From Hygrocybe punicea (lineage: Eukaryota > Basidiomycota > Agaricomycetes > Agaricales > Hygrophoraceae), in the NCBI GenBank assembly GCA_963556145.1, contig OY744464.1, forward strand, positions 5,766,001 to 5,830,000: DNA of 64,000 nt, given 5' to 3'. The notes beneath the pieces were generated by a model. That model worked only from the letters and a program-made list of their open reading frames with translations, was not told the DNA's origin and searched no databases. Positions 10,601 to 20,286 of this stretch are shown in pieces. Position 1 is the stretch's first letter. Every line of letters begins with the position of its first letter. The translations under genes were made by a program, and so were the position numbers.

Positions 10601-12830
10601 GTGAGAATTGCTTGAAGCGAGGGAGGGAAATGAATATTTGCGGTGATATTAGAAGTCTATTATGCTTATGAGTACAGTGAGTGAATAAGCAGGAGGTTCT
10701 TGTTACTTACCCTGAATACAATATTCTGATCTTTTGTCCGGAGCTGAATCGCCTGAATAGTCTGGTTACCAGAGTCCGCTGAGCCACTTTCTGGCAAATG
10801 CGTCGTTTGTATTGACACCGCAACCACAAAATGTGACATGGGAGTATTTCTGACTTCCTCAAGGATGTCAAAGCAAAGCTCGTCCATCACAATAGTATCA
10901 TCAGTAAATTCTCGGTGAACCTCGTGTGCACATTGAAATTGGGGCAGATTTGTCCACAAAGTAATATGCTCAACATCTTGTCGTAAAGATGGAGTAATTG
11001 CTTCATGAAATCCTCGCTCAACTACAATACTTGTGAGATTTGTATCTGATTTAAAATAAATAAAATACCTTGTGGATTGTCTGTGTATAGAAGACTACAC
11101 AGCGGGTGTCCATTCTCAGCCAAACCAGCTGAAACGCCCTTCAGCTGATCTGTAACAAAGGAGAGTGATTTCGACGGGACTAGGGTGATTGACCGAACTT
11201 CCTCAAACTGGTTGACATTAGTGTACGAAGCCTCATGGATCTTTTGACCGTTAAGGCCTCCCATATATTTGAGATACTAATTGAAATTTTAGTATGCATG
11301 GACAGCGAATAAGAGGGATGATCTTACATCAAATGTATGATCAACCTTCATAACTGTAGCAGGGAGACATGCTTGTGCTCGTTCTATAAAGATACGGTGC
11401 GCTGTGACCCAATCAACAAACATTGCCTTCAGGTATTGCACTGAGGGCGGAGCACCCCCATATCGAAGAGGATCCTTGAATGAAGAGAATTGTGGAATCT
11501 GTTGAGGACCGTAAAGATTGTAGTGTCGAGCGGCATCGTAATACATCAGCTCAAGCTCTGCATGCTCTTTATGCTGAAGCTCGGACATCATAGCCGAAAA
11601 CGGCGCAGGTCCAAAGCGAGTTGCAAAATTATTGCACATTTGCGACATTGTCCTCTTATCAATTGCTCCACAAGCACTAATATATGCTGGTTACATGTGA
11701 GACATTACCTTGAAGTGTAGAATATATAGCAAAGACTTACCTGGAAACGCAGCTGAGACAAACCGTGGTAGTTGAGCAATGATATGCGGATCGGTACCCT
11801 GCCAGCTGGTGCCACAGCCAGCGTCATTGTCCCGCCGCTTATCACAAATGAAGCGGCTTGTGAGAATGTAGTAGTCTGATGGAAAGCATCGCACTCGACG
11901 GGCAATCGGGTCACTGTTATATCCTGAAATTGGAAATTAGATAGCGGACTGTGATGACCTCAAAGAAACATACCGTTTAATGACAACCGGCCATTACAGG
12001 TACACTTGAAGAAATCTGGCGCGCCTGGAAGATACGTAGGGAGCCACACAAAAATGTCACGAGAGCATAGACGATCCGGTTGAAGCCCCGTCAACACTGC
12101 ATCATGCAACGCAAAAACAGCATGCTTCGGACGGATAAAAAAATGACCTCGACGATAGCATGCAGGCTGTTTATAATCTCGAATGTCCTTCTTGATCTGC
12201 TTGAGAGCGGCACTCAGATGCTGGTGGACCACAGACTGTTCTCGGGCTTCAGAGAATTCGGTTTCTTCTTGAGCAATACGGGGCGCATCTTCATTTGTGT
12301 CAAGAATTCCATTAGATATGCTATCGTCGATTACTTGTACACCGTTCACAATGTCCCGATGCTCGTCGTTCTCCTTGATAAACGACATGGCTTCTTCTAA
12401 CCTGGTGAATTCTTCATGCGTCAGCGGCAAATTTGAGGCTGAAGAATGCGAAATCAGAATAGATTACACACAAAAGAATATGTAAATAATCACCGTTGTG
12501 ACCTTCTTCCGCACACAAGCCCCCCGACGATCCGTTCTCCAGGGCCTCACTCATTGGAGTTGCCTGGGATGCTCCAGGTTCAAGAGAAGCCGTTGTTGAT
12601 GGAAAAGGAAAGCTTCGACTTCGGTGCATGAAGAAAACGTCTGATTCTGCAGGCCGTACTGATTCTTGATCCATAGAAGTCGTCGCTGGTCCGGAATTTG
12701 TCATGGACCGCCCGAGTTTCTTCCTCCCCGCTCCCTCCCGAAAACCTCCCCAGTTCTCACCATACTTCCGCTTTGCAGGTTCCGTCCTTGATCCAGAGGA
12801 TGTAGCGGCCGTCACTGCTGATTGATCCAT
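7671..12830 (-). CDS. DUF6729-like transposase with WRN-type exonuclease region
   Basis: A multi-exon minus-strand gene starts at ATG 12830 (MDQSAVTAA) and stops at TGA 7671. Canonical short introns join in frame, for example donor GTGATT after 12494, donor GTATGT near 11973, acceptor CAG before 11923, and the final intron near 8170-8225. No internal stop was noticed; the product is about 1,500 residues. Visible order: basic N-terminus; a zinc/RNase-H-adjacent block (CYRRGHFFIRPKHAVF, DIFVWLP, FKCTCNGRLSLNGY, SRFICDK) resembling DUF6729; a TYLK/YMGGLNGQKIHEASY block suggesting an integrase-like core; a WRN-type exonuclease-like block (ILKLGCHVQQLLLDV, HIELGQYAKLKG, VGLPL) whose acidic residues look depleted; the motif GTNSVEGGVHMAVRRIFG; and a cysteine-rich C-terminus (CARCVKALCPKRFVCAGRGC). 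Family placement is by eye. It appears to be an intact transposon gene, but no terminal inverted repeats were confirmed. Confidence 0.65.
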
Positions 12831-12969
12831 GAAGAGACGAGCAAACGAGCGATATGAGTGAGCCTCATGTATGCTTAGTCATTGTCCTGGTGGCGGTGCA
12901 TGTCCTTAGTCCGGATTAAGACTAAGGTCTCCACAGGCCTGTTACATAGGCCAGCTATTGTCATGTAGC

Positions 12970-12998
12970 TTTGAAGCTTGAAGCTTGAAGCTTGAAGG
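12970..12998. repeat. 7-bp microsatellite (TTGAAGC)4
   Basis: TTGAAGC is repeated about four times between the transposase-like gene and the VIT/vWA gene. Confidence 0.7.
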
Positions 12999-13043
12999 TT
13001 TGCTACATACATTGCAATCATCATCGATGGCCCACGACTATAT

Positions 13044-16034
13044 TCAATCCCCCAGCACTTCCCTTACGAACATATCCAACCGTGCTATATCCTGATGTCC
13101 TACTTTCGCCACCCCGGCAATCCAATCTCTTGCCTTTTCCACAACCAATCCCCACACCTCCTTCTCACCTATCAGCTTGTCCTCAAACATAAATACAGCG
13201 AGCACTGTGGCCCACAATCTCCTCCTTTCCTCTCCCAGCAAACCATCACCAGCAACTGGAACGAATTCCATCAATTTCGCATCGAGGATTGTCAGGGAAA
13301 CCCCGAGAACCAACGCTAGAGCCTCTGTCAGCAAGAAGAAGCCCTCGAACGTCTGTAATGCAATAAGCGCCTTCGCTTGTTCGCGTGTGGTCAACAAAGG
13401 AGATGCTTCGCTGGACGAGGAAAAGGAAGAACCCGAAGACACCGCCTGTTCCGAGTCGAGAAGGAGAACATCTGACAGCAGTGCCTGCTTCGTCTTTTCG
13501 TAATTAGTCCTGTGTGACTTTCTCAAATGCATAGCTAGACTTACTAATTGGTCCACATGCGTAGCCACCCCGGCAGCAGCGGTGGCGTTATGCCCAACGG
13601 TGGACCCCTTGGTCCCATATTTCCAAACGGAGGCCGGGACCCATGAATTCTTCAAGGTGTCCATCTGTTGCATCGGCTGCGTTTGGGGCTGGATGCTTGT
13701 GACGTCAGGACTATTCTGTGGAAGCGAAGCGGGTAGGGGAAAGTAGTCCCTAGGTCTGTCCAGACTGTCCTCGACCACCTTGGCATCATTCATTTTCAAA
13801 CATTCTTCCCTCAAGAGCTTATCTTCCGGGTACTGGATGTAATCCACGTACTCGTCGTCGTCCACCTCGATCGCCGCCTCCATATACAAGGTGCTATCCT
13901 CATCCGCGGCCTCCAAAGACATATCATCCTCCATTTCCTCGTCATCCCGGCAGTCGTAATCCAGGTCTTCGTCATCGTCGCCCCCTTCCGTCACGGACTC
14001 CACATCCAAAAAACGCTCGTGTGCACTATGATCAACATCCTTTTCCTTCTCAACGGCAATAAAACTAGTCCAGTTACTCGCCAGCCCGTAGTGAGTCCCA
14101 ACTCGCACTCCCTCACGTTCCACCCAGTCTCCAAACGTTCCTGCATTCTTCTCCTTATCAACACCATAATAACCGCTATGAAGGTACCCAGTGCCTTCTT
14201 CAAGCTCCTGTAAGAGCTTCCGTGCTGCAAGTTGATGAATAGTCCGCCCGTTGTCAGCTAAGGGCAGAACGATAATCTCAAGTTCTAGCTCATCGCCCGA
14301 AGGAGTAGTGCCTCGCAACCAGACAGAAGAGGGGGGTGTCACGTTTCCGGAAAGGATGGCATAGACAGTAGAGCGTGAGAATGGGAACAACGGTGGTATT
14401 TTGTATGGTGTTTGAAGAACAATTGGAACGGCAAACTCGGGAAGGTGAGCGAAACGATCGGCGCCACTTGGAACTGAGGAAATGGAAGCATCTGTATCGA
14501 CTTGGGTGTCAAACAAGCTAATCTTCTTCTTCTTCACCCCTTCGACGCTAGACTTTCCTTTAACTGATGCTTGAACCTGCTCCTCGGTTGGCCGACCGTT
14601 CCACTCCAACCTGTAGTCCTTAACATGCGCACTCAAACCGCCCCTGAGCATGCGTACCACCTTTCCTTCCATGCCCTCCTTCTCATCTGAGACGATCTGC
14701 GCGAAGCCTTTGCCGACTCTGGCCATACCCTCGACCAGCGCATGACTCACGTCCTGGCCGATACCTAAACTAAACAAGCGTACGTCTCCCGTGGCGGTTG
14801 CCTGGCCGATGTACTCGAACAACGGGTTAGTGTCCCACACTTCTCCATCGGTAAGCACCATGATCTCAAGTGGGAGGTCTTTGTAACGCCTCGAGACTGT
14901 AGACTTGACAGGTGCGAGGATCTGCGTGCCACCGAGGTCGGCATCCATGAGCTCGACGTGTTGCTGGGCCTGCTCGAGTGTATCCGCAGAATAGGGCTGA
15001 GACTTACCCCACAGGAATGAGTGCGAAGAACCGAAAGAGCAGATGTTGAATTTAACCCCGACAGGAAGTGACTTGAGGAATACGCTGAGGGCAGATTTGA
15101 GAGATCTCATTCGGCCGTACATGCTGCCAGAACGGTCGACGATGAAGACAATTTCTGGTTTCGGCCCGGGTGGGAGAGTGAACTTGGGAACAAGAGTGAC
15201 CATGAGCGCCTTTGAATTCGGGATAGTGGGGTGGGTCTCCAGAAATGCACGAGGAGAAGAGAGGTCGGCACATTTAACAAGGAGAACGAAGTCTGCACCC
15301 AATTCTGCAGACGTCTGGCTGAGGGTTGCGAGAGCGTGCTTCGGGTCGAAAGCGTCGTCAGCGACGTTCGCGATGTGGCCGCCAAGATGTACAGATATGG
15401 GATGCGAAGGCGATTGCACAACCCGTATGTTGCTTGGCATCATGATTTGAACCGATATCCTCATCCCTCCGTTCACTGACTGGTTGTCGGAAAATGTTGT
15501 CAATTCGCCGGGCGCATCGCCGTATCGGGGCGCGATGCTGGTGGGAATTGTGAATCGTAAGCCATCAACCTCGGCATCGTGTTTTAGTTCCGTGATGTAT
15601 TCAATTTCGACCTTGACAGTCTCGCCGGCAGGGATATTGCCTAGAGATGTGCGAAAGACGTCGGGGGTGTTCTGTTCAAGGAGAGCGGCTGTTTCGCCTC
15701 GCGCAACGGCCTCTTTGAATTCTGTCTTTGCTTCATACTTTTCCTTTACGACACCCTCGATAAGCCGTTTACCGATGAAACAGCGGAAAGCGACGACAGC
15801 GCAATTCTCATACAAGGGGAAATTGTACTTGGCATTTTCAATCGCGGCGGATTGTGAAGGATTTGCGAAGGTTTGGGAGAGAATTGTCCTGGAGGAGGTG
15901 TCACAGAGGTTGGAAGTGGTGGAAAGGGACAATCGGGGTAGCCATGAGGGAGTTACTTTCGTGTAGGGCCCCACGATATTAATATGAGGGAAGTAAATGC
16001 CACAGTAATGGGGAACCCGGTAGAAAGATGGCAT
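13044..16034 (-). CDS. VIT and von Willebrand factor A domain protein
   Basis: A single uninterrupted 996-residue frame. A VIT domain spans about residues 30-170 (NFPLYENCAVVAFRCFIG, GVVKEKYEAK, ARGETAALLEQ, GNIPAGETVKVEIEY), followed by a vWA domain at about 290-460. The metal-binding motif DRSGS is at 300-304, and LTDGEVWD supplies a later acidic site. Further on there is a long acidic, probably disordered stretch (GGDDDEDLDYDC, DDEEMEDD) and a helical C-terminus. The order VIT-vWA matches fungal relatives of inter-alpha-trypsin inhibitor heavy chain and PARP4, but no PARP catalytic domain is present. No signal peptide is obvious, so an intracellular scaffold role is the likely reading; the substrate is unknown. 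It is transcribed away from the NADAR gene, with 288 bp between start codons. Confidence 0.88.
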   Translation of the reverse strand: MPSFYRVPHYCGIYFPHINIVGPYTKVTPSWLPRLSLSTTSNLCDTSSRTILSQTFANPSQSAAIENAKYNFPLYENCAVVAFRCFIGKRLIEGVVKEKYEAKTEFKEAVARGETAALLEQNTPDVFRTSLGNIPAGETVKVEIEYITELKHDAEVDGLRFTIPTSIAPRYGDAPGELTTFSDNQSVNGGMRISVQIMMPSNIRVVQSPSHPISVHLGGHIANVADDAFDPKHALATLSQTSAELGADFVLLVKCADLSSPRAFLETHPTIPNSKALMVTLVPKFTLPPGPKPEIVFIVDRSGSMYGRMRSLKSALSVFLKSLPVGVKFNICSFGSSHSFLWGKSQPYSADTLEQAQQHVELMDADLGGTQILAPVKSTVSRRYKDLPLEIMVLTDGEVWDTNPLFEYIGQATATGDVRLFSLGIGQDVSHALVEGMARVGKGFAQIVSDEKEGMEGKVVRMLRGGLSAHVKDYRLEWNGRPTEEQVQASVKGKSSVEGVKKKKISLFDTQVDTDASISSVPSGADRFAHLPEFAVPIVLQTPYKIPPLFPFSRSTVYAILSGNVTPPSSVWLRGTTPSGDELELEIIVLPLADNGRTIHQLAARKLLQELEEGTGYLHSGYYGVDKEKNAGTFGDWVEREGVRVGTHYGLASNWTSFIAVEKEKDVDHSAHERFLDVESVTEGGDDDEDLDYDCRDDEEMEDDMSLEAADEDSTLYMEAAIEVDDDEYVDYIQYPEDKLLREECLKMNDAKVVEDSLDRPRDYFPLPASLPQNSPDVTSIQPQTQPMQQMDTLKNSWVPASVWKYGTKGSTVGHNATAAAGVATHVDQLVSLAMHLRKSHRTNYEKTKQALLSDVLLLDSEQAVSSGSSFSSSSEASPLLTTREQAKALIALQTFEGFFLLTEALALVLGVSLTILDAKLMEFVPVAGDGLLGEERRRLWATVLAVFMFEDKLIGEKEVWGLVVEKARDWIAGVAKVGHQDIARLDMFVREVLGD

Positions 16035-16322
16035 AGCCGTTGAAGTTGAGGTGAACAGTCACGGTTGAGCCCTTTATATACCAGCTGCAGACTGTACTCG
16101 AGTCAACTGTAGTCACCTCCATGTCGTCCGAGTCGTTGATCAAGCCGTACTCGTGACCTCGACCGTTCTGGTTCGCTCGGTTCAGCTCACAATTTTCAAC
16201 CTTGTCTCCATTGGTTCATGAAGATCACAGTGCAAATGTCCATAAAGCAAGGAGATATAACAAGTTCTGTCGCCCATAAATATTATCAATCCCACCCGCG
16301 ATAGCGACTGTTACTGGTACTA
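16035..16322. promoter_or_regulatory. Bidirectional promoter between VIT/vWA and NADAR genes
   Basis: 288 bp separate the two start codons. On the minus strand, TATATAAAGG (16071-16080) lies about 40 bp upstream of the VIT/vWA ATG. On the plus strand, CATAAATATT (16275-16284) lies about 40 bp upstream of the NADAR ATG. Both are TATA-like and well placed; function is inferred. Confidence 0.5.
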
Positions 16323-17828
16323 ATGGGATTAACATCTTCCAAGTCGCAGCCCTTCAAACCCTATCCATTCCCAATCCCCTCATACGATCCAAATCCTTTC
16401 GATTACCCACAATTCAACCCGTTCAATGCCGGCCAGGGTGCGCAGGGGAAGGGACGGGTAGCCAACCAGGGCCTTTATCCCGCACCTACCAGCGGCTACG
16501 CATACGTCCCATATCGTGCGTACATGTTAATATATGCCAGTGGTTGGTGTCTTGTCTGTTTGCTGAAACATGTACTTAGAACCCGCATTCCACGGGCAAA
16601 GTTATCCTGCTTTTCTCATCCCGCCAGGGTCGCAAGCTCCATTCGTACCGCCCCCACCGCCCAATCGTCCTCCAACAGAACCACCCCCGCCGTTGTTCAC
16701 GCCCGCAGTGCAAAATCCTAACCTTTCATCTGTTCGGTCTCCTCAAGTCCCACCAGGATCTTCTCGCCGTGCCGCTACTCCACATCCATCAGCCTTTCCT
16801 TCAGCGATGGTTGAACCTCAGCCTCGGCTTCAGCCTCAACCTCAGCCTCAACCTCAACCTCAGCCTCAGCCTCAGCCTCAACCACCACCCCAACCTCCAG
16901 TGGTCCCAGTATTCCCTAATCGAGACATAAATCGAGTTCTGGAGCCTCTCGGGCCTGCCCATCCAAGTGCATTCGGTCCCCCAGGTCCAAATCTGCGCAC
17001 TCCCATCAGAAATCCACTTCCACCTCCACCACGAGACGTGTACGATTCCTCCCCCTATCGAACTCTTCTCAACCTACCTCAGACTACAGCCCTGCTGACG
17101 TCGACATATGGAACAGTCGCACCCCTACAAGATGGCACATCCGTCGGGCGTCAAAAATCACGCAAGGGTCTGTTCCATTCCCTCAGCTCTAAACGAAAAC
17201 GCCAGGATACATCTGTCTCCTTCATCCCTGTTTTTATCCCCCAACCACAGCCCTCCGTTCCTCCCACCACCACTGCGACAGCCCCGGAGCCCACACCTGT
17301 CCTACCCCAAGCCCCTCCGATTCGATTCGACCACCAGGGTGCCTTCGCCGGATTCATGAACTATTCCCCGCACAGAGTCCTATATCAGAACAAGACTTAC
17401 CCCAGCGCGCTCCACCTCCACGAGGCCCTCAAATTCATAGATCACCGCCCAGACCTCGCTGAACGGATCCGCAGCTGCGCACACGTGCACGATGTGTACC
17501 CCTTGTCTGCTACTCTTCAAGAATTCGTCCGGTCTGACTGGGGCCAGGTATTTCTGAAGATGGTACGTAGACTCGTTGGGCTAGTGCTCATTTCAGATTT
17601 CTGACTTGACGTCGTTCTGGTCAGATGGAAGACGTATTGTATTTCAAGTTCAAACAGCATCCTGACCTGCGCAGTCTTCTTATGAACACAGCTGCCGCAC
17701 AGCTTATTTACACTGAGGTCAATGATCCGTTTTGGGGCGAGGGCCCGACTGGCCAAGGCTCCAACGAACTCGGTAAGGCCTTGGTGCGCATTAGGGATCG
17801 GCTACGCTCAGAAGGGCATGGATTATGA
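16323..17828 (+). CDS. NADAR-domain protein (YbiA-like N-glycosidase family)
   Basis: Three exons (16323-16515, 16580-17562, 17625-17828) with GT...AG introns of about 62-64 bp give 459 residues. The first 310 or so are proline-rich and low in complexity, including a PQ-repeat tract from repeated CAGCCTCAACCT near 16820-16885. The C-terminal 140 residues form a NADAR domain: FAGFMNYSP, YPSALHLHEALKF, LAERIRSC, then after the last intron MEDVLYFKFKQHPDLRSLL and the typical ending WGEGPTGQGSNELGKAL. Known members cleave N-glycosidic bonds, either of riboflavin-pathway intermediates (YbiA) or of ADP-ribosylated bases or proteins; which applies here cannot be told. The gene converges on the LARP7-like gene, with 132 bp between stops. 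Confidence 0.88.
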
Positions 17829-17960
17829 TTTTTTTCCTTCTTCCCATGGCTTGTATCATCTGGTTCCAAAATTACTCTCCGCTACCAGGTTGGACCGCAT
17901 TGCTCTGTTGCCAAAAAATGACCATAACAAATGGAATGTATTCGATATCTGCACAGGAAA

Positions 17961-19330
17961 TTATGACTTGTCACGTTTTCGTCTTCGCTTTCGGGTCCCT
18001 GCCGCAATGTCTGCACGAGCTCCTTGAACGTCGTCAACGTCTACAGCAGGCTGTGCCTGGGCGACGGCCCTCTGTACGGCCTGTTGGCGCACTTTTTCAG
18101 GCACCTTTTCCCAATATACCTCTTCCCTTCTGCCATGCACAATTTCCAATTTGATCGCCTGGTTAATGTTGCTGGAGTCGTTCAAAGTCACACCCACGTC
18201 GTCGAGTCCTTGAGATTGTATTTTTGGATATGAGAAGTAGTCAACAAGGACTTGTGCATGTCGAGGAGTACTTAACCGTAGATGACACTACAAAAAAAAA
18301 AGATGAACGGGAAGACGTCACGCGACAACAAAAGAAGCCATACAGAATTCAAGCCCTTCTGGAAATCAACGTAGTCCAGTCCGTCGCTAAACAATTGCTT
18401 TGGTTCAGTATTTGCGCTAAATGCTGTAGAAAACAAAGTGCGAAGGGTGGTTTTGTTCGTCTCAGGATGGATGTTTCGCACAAAGACGAGGCAACCAAAT
18501 GGATAGGGAGAAAAGTGATCCGTAACGGGTTCAGCAGGCAAAGGGTGCCCATTCCGCGGAAGTGTAGGGGAGACTTCATGTTCGAGGGGCTTCGCCGAGA
18601 TTGGCAAACCCTCATTATGCGGTACACTTTCAAATGCTACTATTCCATCAAGGAGTCTCCGTCGGTAGGCGAGGTATTCCTCTTTCAACTGGTCCCATTG
18701 GTACTTCGGGAGTGTCCTGAAACCGAATTTCGTAGCCTCTCGGATCGCCACAGTGTCTTCGTCTTGATCAGTCCGAGATCTATTCCTATCCCAAGGCCAC
18801 TCGGTCAAAAGCTTTTCCACATCCTCAATGAGTGTAAATGTCACGAGAGCAAATCCTTTGCACTTGGGTTCATCGCCTGGTTTATCTTGTTGATGGGGAG
18901 GGAGTGTGACATTTTGAATATGCACTATAGAAGGAAGGGAGCCGGGATTTCGGGTGAGCAATGCAAGGCTGAAACGAGTAATCAGAGGGATGGTGCGGTA
19001 CTGTGGCGGAATGCTTTCCTGTCGAAAATCCACAATGCAGAATCACGGTATGCTCAAAACAATAGAATGAAGGTGACTCTGACGCACCAAATATATAGTA
19101 CGTCTCTCCCAGTCATCCCTCGAGTAGTCCCGAGAAACAACAGTGTGGACCTCTACAATGTCCTCCTCCTTAGCGGCTTTGTCCACTAGCTGTGGTCGCG
19201 AATGAGTCAGTGTAACATCGTCTACCGTGCGCTCGGTGGGCAGAACGGCAGGTTTCTGATCCTGGACGCTGCTGAATATCTGACTGTGGGCAAGCTTGGC
19301 GAACTTGCGCGGTACGAATGGGAAAGACAT
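17961..19330 (-). CDS. LARP7: La-related protein 7 / Pof8-like RNA-binding protein
   Basis: Three exons on the minus strand (19330-19088, 19018-18344, 18287-17961) join in phase 0 to 414 residues. A first RRM runs from RRTIYL through ESIPPQYRTIPL to KCKGFALVTF (about 76-160). The C-terminal xRRM has GCLVFVRNIHPETNKTTLR, then GLDYVDFQKGLNS joined by the second intron to CHLRLSTPRHAQVLVDYF (about 255-330). The tail is KLEIVHGRREEVYWEKVPE followed by a basic end. The xRRM with this continuation is the hallmark of LARP7, p65 and Pof8, which bind the 3' ends of telomerase RNA, 7SK or U6. I see no clear La motif in the first 75 residues, as reported for divergent fungal members. The A of the ATG abuts the TA duplication of a MITE, so the original 5' flank now lies beyond 30018. 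Confidence 0.85.
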
Positions 19331-19383
19331 TACAGCGTATTCGGCCAAACCAACTTTTTTTTTTTGAATATCCGACCGGTAGC
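19331..19383. mobile_element. Left fragment of a foldback MITE, split by the 10-kb hAT
   Basis: TA duplication, then CAGCGTATTCGGCCAAACC, a poly-T run and GACCGGTAGC. This is inverted-complementary to the end at 29965-30018 (GGTTTGGCC...GAATACGCTG, TA). Together with 29415-30018 it makes one 657-bp element. The hAT enters at CCGGTAGC. Confidence 0.75.
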
Positions 19384-19554
19384 TAGTGTTGCCACGGCGC
19401 GGTCCGGCTCGGCTCGGCTACGGCTAACAATGGCTAACCCATATATGGGTTATTAGCCGGACCGGACCGTTGTGGCAACGGCTAAACCGCGGTTAACCGT
19501 CCAAAAAAGGCAATTTGTAGTGTCACATATATAATTATTTTGTATTTACTGTTT

Positions 19555-20160
19555 GTCATCGCTCACCTGTACAAAGTACTAGTGAGTATTCCTAGACTCA
19601 TCGTTCGCCTGTACAAAGTACAAGTGAGCTTTTATCTTGGCTCAGGCGCTCCCTCGTTCCCTCGTTCCGTCCCCATTCGCCCATACAAAGTACATGTGAC
19701 CTCTAGGCAAATATTCTTTTAGGCATCCTTCTTGTTTGCCCATACAAAGTACCAGCGAGCTCCAGGCCCCTCTTGGCTCAGACGCTCCTTCGTTCCGTCC
19801 TCATTCACCTGTACAAAGTACACGCGGGCTCCAGGCAAATCTTCATTCGGGCACGCTTACTACGTTCTCATTCGCCCGTACAAAGTACCAGCGAGCTCCA
19901 GGCCCTCTTGGCTTAGATGCCCATCCTCATTCGCCCATACAATACATGCAGGCTCTCTCCGTTCAGGCACGCTTACTACGTTCTCATTCGCCTGTACACA
20001 GTACCAGCAAGCTCCAGGACCCCTGGCTCAGACATTCCCTCGTTCCGCACTTGCTGGCTCATACAAGCTATCAGTGAGCTCTAGACTCCCTTCGGCCTTG
20101 GCTTGAGTGCTGCCATCAGTCAATCCATTCTCATTCACCTATACGAAGTCCCAGCGAGCT
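19555..20160. repeat. Cluster of imperfect repeats around GTACAAAGTAC
   Basis: About nine degenerate copies of TTCGCCTGTACAAAGTAC followed by GAGCTCCAGGC lie 40-90 bp apart. GTACAAAGTAC is itself nearly palindromic. The cluster lies in the left subterminal part of the hAT. No coding function. Confidence 0.65.
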
Positions 20161-20286
20161 CGGTGTTCCATCATTTCTCGTCCTTGGGCTCCATCTTACA
20201 TTGCCCGATTCTTCCCTCCTTGGCATCCATATCTGTATGTACCATTTTTTTGGCACCTATTCTATTAACTCAAAAAGTGCTGTCAG

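Noticed and set aside
13500..13560. Possible intron in the VIT/vWA gene (GTAAGT...CACAG)
   Set aside because: It would be only about 35 bp, and splicing it creates a stop; the unspliced frame is open.
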